This document shows positions 28,446-35,626 of a DNA stretch of 64,000 bases, piece by piece. The notes beneath the pieces were generated by a model, which was not told the origin of the DNA, did not search any database, and was given only the letters and a program-made list of their open reading frames with translations. The translations under genes were made by a program, and so were the position numbers. The stretch is from JACMQX01 sp040385105 (GTDB lineage: Bacteria > Pseudomonadota > Gammaproteobacteria > Burkholderiales > Burkholderiaceae_C), in the NCBI GenBank assembly GCA_040385105.1, contig JAZKHY010000061.1:62001-126000 (forward strand), written 5' to 3'. How positions within the stretch are numbered: position 1 is the first letter of the stretch; each line of letters starts with the position of its first letter.

Positions 28446-29321
28446 ATGAGCATTGATTTCAAGGGCCGCGTGGCCATCGTCACAGGCGCGGGAGGCGGTC
28501 TGGGCAGGCAGCATGCACTCAGGCTGGCGGCGCGCGGCGCCAAAGTGCTGGTCAACGACCTGGGCGGTGCCGATGCCGTGGTCCAGGAGATCCGCAAGGC
28601 CGGCGGCGAGGCCATCGGCAATGCAGCCTCGGTCACCGACTTTGCCGCGGTCGAGGCGATGGTGAAGCAGGCCGTGGACGCCTGGGGCAAGGTGGACATC
28701 CTGATCAACAACGCCGGCATCCTGCGCGACAAGAGCTTTGCCAAGATGGACCTGGCGGACTTCCGCCTGGTGATGGACGTGCACCTGATGGGCTCGGTGA
28801 ACTGCACCAAGGCCGTGTGGGCACTGATGAATGCGCAGAAGTACGGCCGCATCGTGATGACGACGTCGTCTTCCGGCCTGTACGGCAACTTCGGCCAGTC
28901 CAACTACGGCGCCGCCAAGATGGCGCTGGTGGGGCTGATGCAGACGCTGTCGCTGGAAGGCGCGAAGAACAACGTCCATGTCAACTGCCTGGCCCCCACC
29001 GCCGCCACCCGCATGACCGAAGGCCTGATGCCCCAGGCCGTGCTGGATGCGCTGCAACCTGAATATGTGGTGCCGGCGATGCTGGTGCTGGCGTCTGAAG
29101 GCGCGCCGAACCGGACGATCCTGTGTGCCGGCGCGGGCACCTTCGAGTCGGCCCACATCACGCTGACGCAGGGTGTCCACCTGGGCACCGGTGAACAGAC
29201 GCCGGAGCGGCTGGCGGAGCAACTGGCCCAGGTGCTGGACCGCGAAGGCGACATGGTGCCGGGCAGCGGATCGGCGCAGGGGGCCAATGAGGTGGGCAAG
29301 GCCGGCGCTGTGGCGGCCTGA
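28446..29321 (+). CDS. SDR family oxidoreductase (MFE-2-like hydroxyacyl-CoA dehydrogenase type)
   Basis: NAD(P)-dependent short-chain dehydrogenase of 291 residues. Cofactor site TGAGGGLGRQHAL (about 13-25), NNAG at about 93, catalytic S/Y154/K158 in SNYGAAKMAL, and a proteobacterial extra C-terminal part with LTQGVHLGTGEQTPERLAEQLAQVLD. The opening FKGRVAIVTGAGGGLGRQHAL and the VNDLGG motif are those of the (3R)-hydroxyacyl-CoA dehydrogenase part of multifunctional enzyme 2, so beta-oxidation-like chemistry is likely. Good intrinsic terminator (29355-29375) after the gene. No neighbouring partner gene. Confidence 0.88.
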   Translation: MSIDFKGRVAIVTGAGGGLGRQHALRLAARGAKVLVNDLGGADAVVQEIRKAGGEAIGNAASVTDFAAVEAMVKQAVDAWGKVDILINNAGILRDKSFAKMDLADFRLVMDVHLMGSVNCTKAVWALMNAQKYGRIVMTTSSSGLYGNFGQSNYGAAKMALVGLMQTLSLEGAKNNVHVNCLAPTAATRMTEGLMPQAVLDALQPEYVVPAMLVLASEGAPNRTILCAGAGTFESAHITLTQGVHLGTGEQTPERLAEQLAQVLDREGDMVPGSGSAQGANEVGKAGAVAA

Positions 29322-29354
29322 CAGCAGCGCCTGCCGGCGCTGGGAACTACAAGC

Positions 29355-29375
29355 CCGCGCGTTGCGCGGTTTTTT
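29355..29375 (+). terminator. intrinsic terminator after the SDR gene
   Basis: CCGCGC GTT GCGCGG followed by TTTTTT: a perfect 6-bp GC stem, 3-nt loop and six T residues, 34 bp after the SDR stop. It lies inside the left arm of the inverted repeat. The right arm carries the same stem on the opposite strand (around 29946-29960) with a poorer T tract. Confidence 0.8.
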
Positions 29376-29691
29376 CGCGCATGTTTGTAGCCTGCGGCGA
29401 GCGGTGTATGCGCCGTGCCGGCCCCGTCACCGGCCGCCTTCGGCGGCTCCCCTGCGCTGCTCTGTCTTGCGGGCCACTGCGGAACTCGCTGCGTTCGCCT
29501 TCGGCTCTCTCCGCTCGGACAACCGCAGTGAGTCAGTTCACGAAGCGCGCTGCGCGCGCGCCCGCAAGCCATGCGCTGCTCGGCGGTGCCTCCACGGCCG
29601 GCCCGTCGCACACACCACTCACCGCGAGATGGGTGTTGCCTCTGGCGGTGCTGGAAGACGGCGACCGGTTCCTCGCCACCATGCTGGCTGC

Positions 29692-29920
29692 AAGGTTGTG
29701 GGTAGGGCTGTGGGCGCGCCTCTGCGGTGCCGAGCATCGCAGAAATCGAGGGTTGCTCCGCGCAGCGGAGAAGCGAAGGAGCGATTTTGGCCATGGCGCG
29801 TTCAGCGCCCATGTCCAAAATCGACCCGTAGCGACCCCTCGATTTCGAGAAGCGCAGGGGACCCCGAAGCGCAGCGTAGGGGCGCCGCAGTGAAGCGCCC
29901 ACAGCCCTACCCACAGCCTT
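29692..29920. repeat. 229-bp nested palindrome (large hairpin)
   Basis: Paired arms from outside inwards: 29692-29717 with 29895-29920 (26 bp, one mismatch); 29722-29731 with 29881-29890 (9 of 10); 29743-29757 with 29830-29845 (AAATCGAGGG core); 29782-29799 with 29805-29823 (CGATTTTGG-CATGG core, 5-nt loop). As RNA or single-stranded DNA this would fold into one long stem with internal bulges, either strand up. Confidence 0.75.
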
Positions 29921-29990
29921 GCGCGAGGTACAGGTTGGAAAGAATCCGCGCAACGCGCGGCCAGTAGTTCTCAGCGCCGCAGGCGCTGCT

Positions 29991-30015
29991 GTTGAAACGG
30001 CAGCTGCGTTTCAAC
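29991..30015. promoter_or_regulatory. palindrome GTTGAAACG-N7-CGTTTCAAC upstream of gshA
   Basis: A perfect 9-bp inverted repeat around a 7-nt centre, 137 bp upstream of the gshA ATG and just outside the right arm of the 29322-29991 element. Not followed by T residues, so more likely an operator than a terminator. The regulator is unknown. The rest of 30016-30152 shows no gene; a TTGACG at 30080 is a possible -35 but no fitting -10 is obvious. Confidence 0.35.
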
Positions 30016-30152
30016 ACTTCTAGCCGATTTGGGTTGTCCCCACCCCCAAGCAGGCGGTTTCCCCCTGTGCCTAGCCGTCTTGACGAGGCATAAAGCAGAC
30101 ATTCGCCGCCTGTGTTAACTTCCGGCCGAGTGAAATCTGAAAGTTACAACCC

Positions 30153-31694
30153 ATGAGCAGTCTGCAGGAACGCCTCGGCGCGCTGTCTCCCAAAAGGCTC
30201 AAAGGCATCCGCCGGGGCATTGAGAAGGAAAGCCTGCGCGCGTTGCCCACGGGCAAGCTTGCGTTGACGCCGCATCCTGCGGCGCTGGGCTCGGCGCTCA
30301 CCCACCCGCACATCACCACCGACTTCAGCGAGTCGCAGGTCGAGCTGATCACCGGCGTGCATGCGGGTGTGGAAGAGTGCCTGCAGGAACTCACCGAAGT
30401 CCACCAGGCCACCTACCACGCCATCGGCGACGAAATGCTCTGGGTGTCCAGCATGCCCTGCGGCCTGCCGACGGACGAGACCATTCCCATCGGCCGCTAC
30501 GGCTCCTCCAACGTGGGCCGCGCCAAGAGCGTGTACCGCATGGGGCTGGGCCACCGCTATGGCCGGCGCATGCAGACCATCTCGGGCATCCACTACAACT
30601 GGTCGATGCCCGACATCTCCAACGAGGCGTACTTCGCGCTCATCCGCAACTTCCGGCGCAATGCATTCCTGCTGCTGTACCTGTTTGGCGCATCGCCGGC
30701 CGTGTGCTCCAGCTTCGTCGCGGGCCGCCAGCACGACCTGCAGGAACTCAACGAATGGACGCGCTACATGCCGCACGGCACCTCGCTGCGGATGGGGCGC
30801 CTGGGCTACCAGAGCGATGCGCAGGCCACGCTCGCCGTCAGCTACAACAGCCTGGACGGCTACGGCGCGTCGTTGCAGGAGGCTCTCACCAAGCCTTACC
30901 CCGCCTATGAGGCGGTCGGCATCCAGAACCCCGGCGGTGACTACAACCAGCTGGGCACCACGCTGCTGCAGATCGAGAACGAGTTCTACAGCACCATCCG
31001 CCCCAAGCGCGTCATCTACCCCGGCGAGCGGCCGCTGCATGCGCTGCGCGAGCGCGGTGTGGAATACCTGGAAGTCCGCCTGATGGACCTCGACCCGTTT
31101 GTGCCGGTGGGCATCGAGGCATCGACCATCCGCTTTCTCGACGTGTTCCTTTTGCATTGCCTCGTCACCGACAGCCCGCCCGACACGCCGCAGGAGATTG
31201 CGGCGCTGGCGCGCAACCAGCAGAAGGTGGCCACACGCGGCCGCGAGCCCGGCCTGATGCTGGAGCGCGGCGGGCGCGAGGTGCTTCTGACGGAGTGGGG
31301 CCAGTCCATCGTCGAGCAATGCGCCCCCGTGGCTGCCGCGCTGGACGCTGCCCATGGCACCACCGCCTACAGCGACACACTGGCCGCCGCAACGGACAGG
31401 CTGGCCAACCCGGACTTGCTGCCTTCTGCCCGCGTGCTGGCATCGGCCGTCAAGGACCACGAAAGCTCATTCGTGAGCTTTGCCCGCGCCCAGTCTGAAA
31501 AGACCCGCGAAGAACTGCTGGCAATGCCGTTCCCGGCGGAGATGCAGCAGCGCTTTGCCGCCGAAGCCCAGGCTTCTGTCGAGGAGCAGCGCAAGATCGA
31601 GGCGGCGGACACCATGCCCTTCGAGATCTACCGCCAGCAGTACCTCTCGCCGGCTCGGCTGGGGCTCGGGCACGCGCTGGCCAAGGCGGCCTGA
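30153..31694 (+). CDS. gshA: glutamate-cysteine ligase
   Basis: ATP-dependent first step of glutathione synthesis, joining L-glutamate and L-cysteine. 513 residues, the usual length for the gamma-proteobacterial type I enzyme. Characteristic segments: LKGIRRGIEKESLRAL, TDFSESQVELIT, LWVSSMPCGLP, IPIGRYGSSNVGRAKSVYRMGL, ISGIHYNWSMPD and VEYLEVRLMDLDPF, the last carrying metal/substrate residues. Preceded by the gene-free inverted-repeat element and followed 1 nt later by the TspO gene, so the two are probably co-transcribed. gshB is not in the window. Confidence 0.95.
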   Translation: MSSLQERLGALSPKRLKGIRRGIEKESLRALPTGKLALTPHPAALGSALTHPHITTDFSESQVELITGVHAGVEECLQELTEVHQATYHAIGDEMLWVSSMPCGLPTDETIPIGRYGSSNVGRAKSVYRMGLGHRYGRRMQTISGIHYNWSMPDISNEAYFALIRNFRRNAFLLLYLFGASPAVCSSFVAGRQHDLQELNEWTRYMPHGTSLRMGRLGYQSDAQATLAVSYNSLDGYGASLQEALTKPYPAYEAVGIQNPGGDYNQLGTTLLQIENEFYSTIRPKRVIYPGERPLHALRERGVEYLEVRLMDLDPFVPVGIEASTIRFLDVFLLHCLVTDSPPDTPQEIAALARNQQKVATRGREPGLMLERGGREVLLTEWGQSIVEQCAPVAAALDAAHGTTAYSDTLAAATDRLANPDLLPSARVLASAVKDHESSFVSFARAQSEKTREELLAMPFPAEMQQRFAAEAQASVEEQRKIEAADTMPFEIYRQQYLSPARLGLGHALAKAA

Positions 31695-31695
31695 C

Positions 31696-32100
31696 TTGAA
31701 CGAAAACGCCAGCGCCGCCTGGTACGCCCAGCTCGACAAGCCCTTCTTCGCACCGCCTGCCGGTGTGTTCGGCCCGGTCTGGGCCGTGCTGTACCTCGTC
31801 ATAGCCATCACCTTCGGCTATGTGCTGTGGCAATGCGTCAGGAAGCGCATGCCCTGGAGCGTGTTCCTTCCGTTCGGGCTGAACCTGGTGTTCAACCTGG
31901 CCTACTCACCCATCCAGTTCGGTTTGAAGAACAATGAGCTGGCCAGCGTTGATGTGCTGCTCATCCTGGGCACGCTGGTCTGGGCGCTGGCAACCATATG
32001 GAATCGCGTGCGCTGGGTTGCGTACGCAAACGTCCCTTACCTGCTCTGGGTGGCGTTTGCGACCGTCCTGCAGCTCACCATCACCTGGATGAACCGCTAG
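31696..32100 (+). CDS. TspO/MBR family protein
   Basis: Small integral membrane protein of the TspO/peripheral benzodiazepine receptor family, known to bind tetrapyrroles such as porphyrins. 134 residues with about five hydrophobic helices. Family motifs: WYAQLDKPFFAPPAGVFGPVWAVLY (the W-Y-x2-L-x-KP-x2-PP pattern), FGLNLVFNLAYSPIQFGLKN and VPYLLWVAFATVLQLTI, ending in WMNR. A TTG at 31696, one base after the gshA stop, is the only sensible start because the family motif follows at once. Slightly short at the N terminus compared with the usual 150-160 residues. Confidence 0.87.
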   Translation: MNENASAAWYAQLDKPFFAPPAGVFGPVWAVLYLVIAITFGYVLWQCVRKRMPWSVFLPFGLNLVFNLAYSPIQFGLKNNELASVDVLLILGTLVWALATIWNRVRWVAYANVPYLLWVAFATVLQLTITWMNR

Positions 32101-32141
32101 GCAGCGCGTGTTCGCACACGGTCCTGCTCAGCAGGCGGCCG

Positions 32142-32969
32142 TCAATCCCCGCTGTCGTCACCGAATACGCCGCCCAGCAGGCCGCCTGCCACGCCGCCTG
32201 CGGCCAGCCCGCCCAGCACCGAGCCTTCTTCCCGCGAGCCGCCGCGCTGCGGCGCGGCCGCAAAGATGCGTGAGGCCAGGCGCGAGAACGGCAGGCTCTG
32301 CAGCCACACCGTGCCGGGGCCGCCGAGCTTGGCCAGGAACAGGCCCTCGCCGCCGAAGAGCGCGGTCTTGATCTTGCCGACGTACTGGATCTCGAAGCTC
32401 ACTGAGGGCGTGTAGGCCACGACGCAGCCGGTGTCCACCATCAGCAGTTCGCCGGCGGCGAGTTCGCGCCTGACCACGGTGCCGCCCGCATGCACAAAGG
32501 CCAGGCCGTCGCCTTCGAGCTTCTGCATGATGAAGCCCTCGCCGCCGAAGAAGCCGGTGGACAGCTTCTGCTGCAGCGCAATGCCCAGCGACACGCCGCG
32601 CGCCGCGCACAGGAAGGCGTCCTTCTGGCAGATCAGCGTGCCGCCCAGCTGCTTCAGGTCCATCGGCAGGATCTTGCCGGGGTAGGGCGCCGCAAAGGCC
32701 ACCCGGCGCTTGACGCTCGCGTTGTTGGTGTAGATGGTGGTGAAGAGCGACTCGCCCGTCACCAGGCGCTTGCCGGCGCCCAGCAGCTTGCCAAGAAAGC
32801 CGCCCTGCTGCGCGCTGCCGTCGCCAAAGACAGTGTCCATCGCAATGCCGCCGTCCATGAACATCATGCTGCCGGCTTCCCCGATGGCGGCTTCGCCCGG
32901 GTCAAGCTCGACCTCCACAAACTGCATTTCAGAACCGCGAATGTCGTAGTCGACCACATCCATAGCCAT
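32142..32969 (-). CDS. TIGR00266/AIM24 family protein
   Basis: Beta-sandwich protein of 275 residues in the AIM24/TIGR00266 family; molecular function is unknown. Recognised by the opening VDYDIRGSEMQFVEVELDPGEAAIGEAGSMMFMD, ESLFTTIYTN, and repeated short motifs GGEGFIMQKLEGDG and GGEGLFLAKLGGPG. The C-terminal 25 residues are glycine-rich (GGLAAGGVAGGLLGGVFGD). No signal peptide. Stand-alone gene, convergent with TspO (41 bp apart). Confidence 0.85.
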   Translation of the reverse strand: MAMDVVDYDIRGSEMQFVEVELDPGEAAIGEAGSMMFMDGGIAMDTVFGDGSAQQGGFLGKLLGAGKRLVTGESLFTTIYTNNASVKRRVAFAAPYPGKILPMDLKQLGGTLICQKDAFLCAARGVSLGIALQQKLSTGFFGGEGFIMQKLEGDGLAFVHAGGTVVRRELAAGELLMVDTGCVVAYTPSVSFEIQYVGKIKTALFGGEGLFLAKLGGPGTVWLQSLPFSRLASRIFAAAPQRGGSREEGSVLGGLAAGGVAGGLLGGVFGDDSGD

Positions 32970-33032
32970 GGGAAATTCTCCGAAGGGGTTGTTCAGTCCG
33001 GGCGTGATGTTATCGCGCCTTCGGGCGCTTCC

Positions 33033-33917
33033 TCAGGCGCGGTGCAGCTTCATGTTGAAGCGGAACTTCTCGGCCGGATAGAGGTTGACGGAGACTTCGG
33101 CGATCTTGTCCGAGGTGGTCTTGTAGGTGCGGCGCACCTCGACAACGCTCGACGACGGTTCCACACGCAGCCCCTCGGCGATGGCCTCCGGGACGATGCG
33201 CACCCGCAGCATCTGCTCCACTTCCACCAGCCTCTCGCCATACACATCCTCGATCAGGCGCCAGATCGGGCCGCGCTGGCGGCCCATGAGCCGCTCGACG
33301 CCTGCATACTCTGCTGCCACAAACACTTCAGTCCAGCACACGGGCGCCGCCGCCGGCTCATCGCTCAGGCGAAAGCCCTGCAGTCGCAGCCAGCGCCGGT
33401 TGGCCGGCAGTTCCAGCTCGTCGCCGGCCACGTCCTGGCTGCCGACGACATCAGTGCGTTCCACCACATAGCGGCTTTCGGCCGCATAGGCAATCAGCTC
33501 GTCGATGGATGCCACGCGGTGCACGTTGAACGGCGTGCTGGGAGGAGGGGGCATCACCGTGGTGCCGGAGCCTTGGCGTGACGACACGAGGCCGTCGGTG
33601 CGCAGCTGGCGCAGCGCCTCGCGCACGGTGTGACGGCTTACCGCAAACCGCGTGGTCAGGTCTTCCTCTGTCGGCAGCTGCGAGCCCACCGGGAAGACGC
33701 CGCGCAGGATGTCATTGCGCAGGGACTGCACGAGCTGGCGGTACAGCGGTTCACCCGGGGAGGCCTGCAGCCGCACGGCAGGCCGGGTCTTGCCGGCGGG
33801 CTTCGCCGGCGCGGCGGGGGCTTTGGCGCGCGCCGGGTTCGCCCGGGCGGGCTTCACCGCCTTGGCGGCTGTCCGGGTGGCCCTGGAGGCCTTTGCAGTC
33901 TTGGCAGGTTGTGGCAT
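33033..33917 (-). CDS. GntR-family regulator with UTRA domain and basic tail
   Basis: Likely repressor of the neighbouring catabolic cluster. 294 residues: an unusual N-terminal tail of about 50 residues made mainly of Ala, Lys, Arg and Pro (histone H1-like), a GntR winged helix (about 53-120; PLYRQLVQSLRNDILRGVFPVGSQLPTEEDLTTRF, RHTVREALRQLRTDGL), and a UTRA effector domain (about 140-290) that normally binds a small organic acid or sugar phosphate. Divergent from the aldehyde dehydrogenase operon, with two TTGTACGTACAA-like palindromes between them and six more at the other promoters of the cluster. Confidence 0.9.
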   Translation of the reverse strand: MPQPAKTAKASRATRTAAKAVKPARANPARAKAPAAPAKPAGKTRPAVRLQASPGEPLYRQLVQSLRNDILRGVFPVGSQLPTEEDLTTRFAVSRHTVREALRQLRTDGLVSSRQGSGTTVMPPPPSTPFNVHRVASIDELIAYAAESRYVVERTDVVGSQDVAGDELELPANRRWLRLQGFRLSDEPAAAPVCWTEVFVAAEYAGVERLMGRQRGPIWRLIEDVYGERLVEVEQMLRVRIVPEAIAEGLRVEPSSSVVEVRRTYKTTSDKIAEVSVNLYPAEKFRFNMKLHRA

Positions 33918-33997
33918 GGGGGCAATTCTGCACCAGCGGCATGGCGCTTGCCTGCGCCTGGCCTGAAGGCCAGGCCGGGCAAATCTTGAATTTCATG

Positions 33998-34009
33998 ATG
34001 TACGTACAA
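33998..34009. promoter_or_regulatory. candidate GntR operator, site 1
   Basis: ATGTACGTACAA, 11 of 12 matches to the cluster consensus TTGTACGTACAA. It lies 80 bp upstream of the GntR start and could mediate autoregulation. Confidence 0.6.
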
Positions 34010-34063
34010 AAAAATCAAATTGAAGCATATGAAAAATCACGAGAAATTACCAATAAATAAAGC

Positions 34064-34093
34064 TTGACAGTCTTTCATTCTGGAGATTATTCT
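34064..34093 (+). promoter_or_regulatory. sigma70-like promoter of the aldehyde dehydrogenase operon
   Basis: TTGACA (34064-34069), 18-bp spacer, TATTCT (34088-34093). The predicted transcription start near 34100 falls in operator site 2. Confidence 0.6.
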
Positions 34094-34098
34094 CGTAG

Positions 34099-34110
34099 TT
34101 GTACGAACAA
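34099..34110. promoter_or_regulatory. candidate GntR operator, site 2
   Basis: TTGTACGAACAA, 5 bp downstream of the predicted -10 box and 25 bp before the aldehyde dehydrogenase ATG. The position suits repression by occlusion. Confidence 0.7.
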
Positions 34111-34135
34111 ATATGTTGATAAAAAGAGACATGCC

Positions 34136-35623
34136 ATGACAGCCACGCCCCACGCCTTTCACAACCACATCGCGGGCCAGTCCGCGCCTTCTGGCAGCGG
34201 GCAGCGGTTCACCAGCATCAATCCGGCCACCGGCGGGGAGTGGGGCAGTTTTGCGGAATCCGGCAAGCAGGACGTGGACGCCGCCGTCCAGGCCGCACAT
34301 GCGGCCTTCACCGGCGCCTGGGGCAAGCTTTCGCCCACGCGGCGCGGGCGCCTGCTGATGGCTTGGGGTGAAAAAATCGCGGGCAGCGCCGAGTCCATCG
34401 CGCGGCTTGAATCCGCGCAGAACGGCAAGTTGCTGGCCGAGATGAAGGCCCAGGCGGGCATCGTCAGGGAGTGGCTCTATTACTTCGGCGGCCTGGCCGA
34501 CAAGATCGAGGGGCGCGTCATCCCGCTGGAGCGCCAGAGCGTGCTGAATTACACGCTGCGCGAACCCATCGGCGTGGTGGGTGTGATCGTCCCGTGGAAT
34601 TCGCCGACCTTCCTCACCATCATGAGCTGCGCGCCGGCCCTGGCTGCCGGCAACACCATCGTGCTCAAGCCGTCGGAGGTCACTTCTGCATCGGCATTCG
34701 AGCTGGCCCGGCTGGCCGAGCAGGCCGGCATCCCGCCGGGGGTGATCAATGTAGTGACGGGCGCACGCGCCGCCGGGGAGGCCCTGGTGGACCATGAAGG
34801 GGTGGCCAAGATCTGCTTCACCGGCAGCGACGGCGCGGGCCGCGCCATCGCCTCGCGGGCCGGGGCGAGGCTGGCCGGCTGCACGCTGGAGCTTGGCGGC
34901 AAGAGCCCGAACATCGTGTTTGGCGATGCGCTGGTGGACAACGCGGTTGTCGGCATTCTTTCGGGCATCTTTGCGGCTGCAGGGCAGACCTGCATTGCCG
35001 GCTCGCGTGCCTATGTGCACGAGAGCATCTATGACGAAGTGGTCAGCCGTCTCGTGCAGCGCGCGGGTGCCATCAAGCTCGGCGACCCGCTCGCGCCGGA
35101 CACGCAGATGGGCCCCGCAGCTACCGCCATGCAGTTGCAGAAGAATGAAACCATGGTGGCGCGGGCTGTGGAGGCCGGCGCGCAGGTGCTTCATGGCGGC
35201 AAGCGGGCCAGCGTCCGGGGGTTCGAGAACGGCTTCTTCTTCGAGCCGACCATCCTGCACGGCATGACCGGTGACAACCCGATCATGCAGGAGGAGGTGT
35301 TCGGCCCGGTGCTGGCCGTGACGCCGTTCCGCGACGACGACGAGGTGGTGGCGCTGGCCAACAGCACGAAGTTCGGCCTGGCAGCGGGCGTGTGGACGCG
35401 CGACCTGCGCCGGGCGCACACCATGGCCAGGCGGCTGCAGGCAGGCACCGTATGGATCAACACCTATCGCGCCATGGCCTTCAACTCGCCGTTCGGCGGC
35501 TACAAGGACAGCGGCATCGGCCGCGTCAATGGCATGGAGGCGGTGGACCAGTTCCTGCAGACCAAGAGTGTGTGGTGCGAGATGAGCGACGAGATCCAGG
35601 ATCCCTTCGTTCTCAAGGTCTGA
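34136..35623 (+). CDS. aldehyde dehydrogenase family protein
   Basis: NAD(P)+-dependent oxidation of an aldehyde to a carboxylic acid. 495 residues, normal length. Catalytic C286 in GQTCIAGSRAYV and general base E252 in LELGGKSPN; NAD-binding FTGSDGAGR and the PWNSPTF, GPAATAMQ and PFGGYKDSGIGR motifs are intact. Start at 34136 follows the operator region; 24 upstream codons are open but cross the promoter. First gene of a rightward operon with the ThDP enzyme (3 bp apart), a Bug receptor and an FMN hydroxyacid dehydrogenase. In this order it should oxidise the aldehyde made by the ThDP decarboxylase. Confidence 0.92.
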   Translation: MTATPHAFHNHIAGQSAPSGSGQRFTSINPATGGEWGSFAESGKQDVDAAVQAAHAAFTGAWGKLSPTRRGRLLMAWGEKIAGSAESIARLESAQNGKLLAEMKAQAGIVREWLYYFGGLADKIEGRVIPLERQSVLNYTLREPIGVVGVIVPWNSPTFLTIMSCAPALAAGNTIVLKPSEVTSASAFELARLAEQAGIPPGVINVVTGARAAGEALVDHEGVAKICFTGSDGAGRAIASRAGARLAGCTLELGGKSPNIVFGDALVDNAVVGILSGIFAAAGQTCIAGSRAYVHESIYDEVVSRLVQRAGAIKLGDPLAPDTQMGPAATAMQLQKNETMVARAVEAGAQVLHGGKRASVRGFENGFFFEPTILHGMTGDNPIMQEEVFGPVLAVTPFRDDDEVVALANSTKFGLAAGVWTRDLRRAHTMARRLQAGTVWINTYRAMAFNSPFGGYKDSGIGRVNGMEAVDQFLQTKSVWCEMSDEIQDPFVLKV

Positions 35624-35626
35624 GGC

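Larger units (their letters stand above)
29322..29991. repeat. gene-free element bounded by a ~49-bp imperfect inverted repeat
   Basis: The sequence starting right after the SDR stop (29322-29370, AGCAGCGCCTG...CGCGCGTTGCGCGG) recurs inverted at 29945-29991 with about seven differences and one gap. Between the arms, about 570 bp are packed with further inverted repeats: 29475-29482 / 29523-29530 (CACTGCGG), and a continuous palindrome 29692-29920. No frame here looks like a protein, and the open frames merely cross the palindromes. Could be a non-autonomous mobile element, a dispersed intergenic repeat or a structured RNA. No target-site duplication is visible. Confidence 0.6.

Noticed and set aside
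29381..29893. Open frames of 170 aa (plus) and 349 aa (minus, 28904-29953) across the gap before gshA
   Set aside because: They run through nested palindromes, have no recognisable domain or ribosome site, and the minus frame also covers the SDR gene. Treated as non-coding.
29692..29920. Retron or diversity-generating element
   Set aside because: A long hairpin alone is not enough; no reverse transcriptase gene or variable repeat exists in the window.
33998..34110. Reading the GntR-cluster palindromes as transposon ends or attachment sites
   Set aside because: No integrase, duplication or mobile gene is associated, and all sites lie in promoter regions, which fits operators better.
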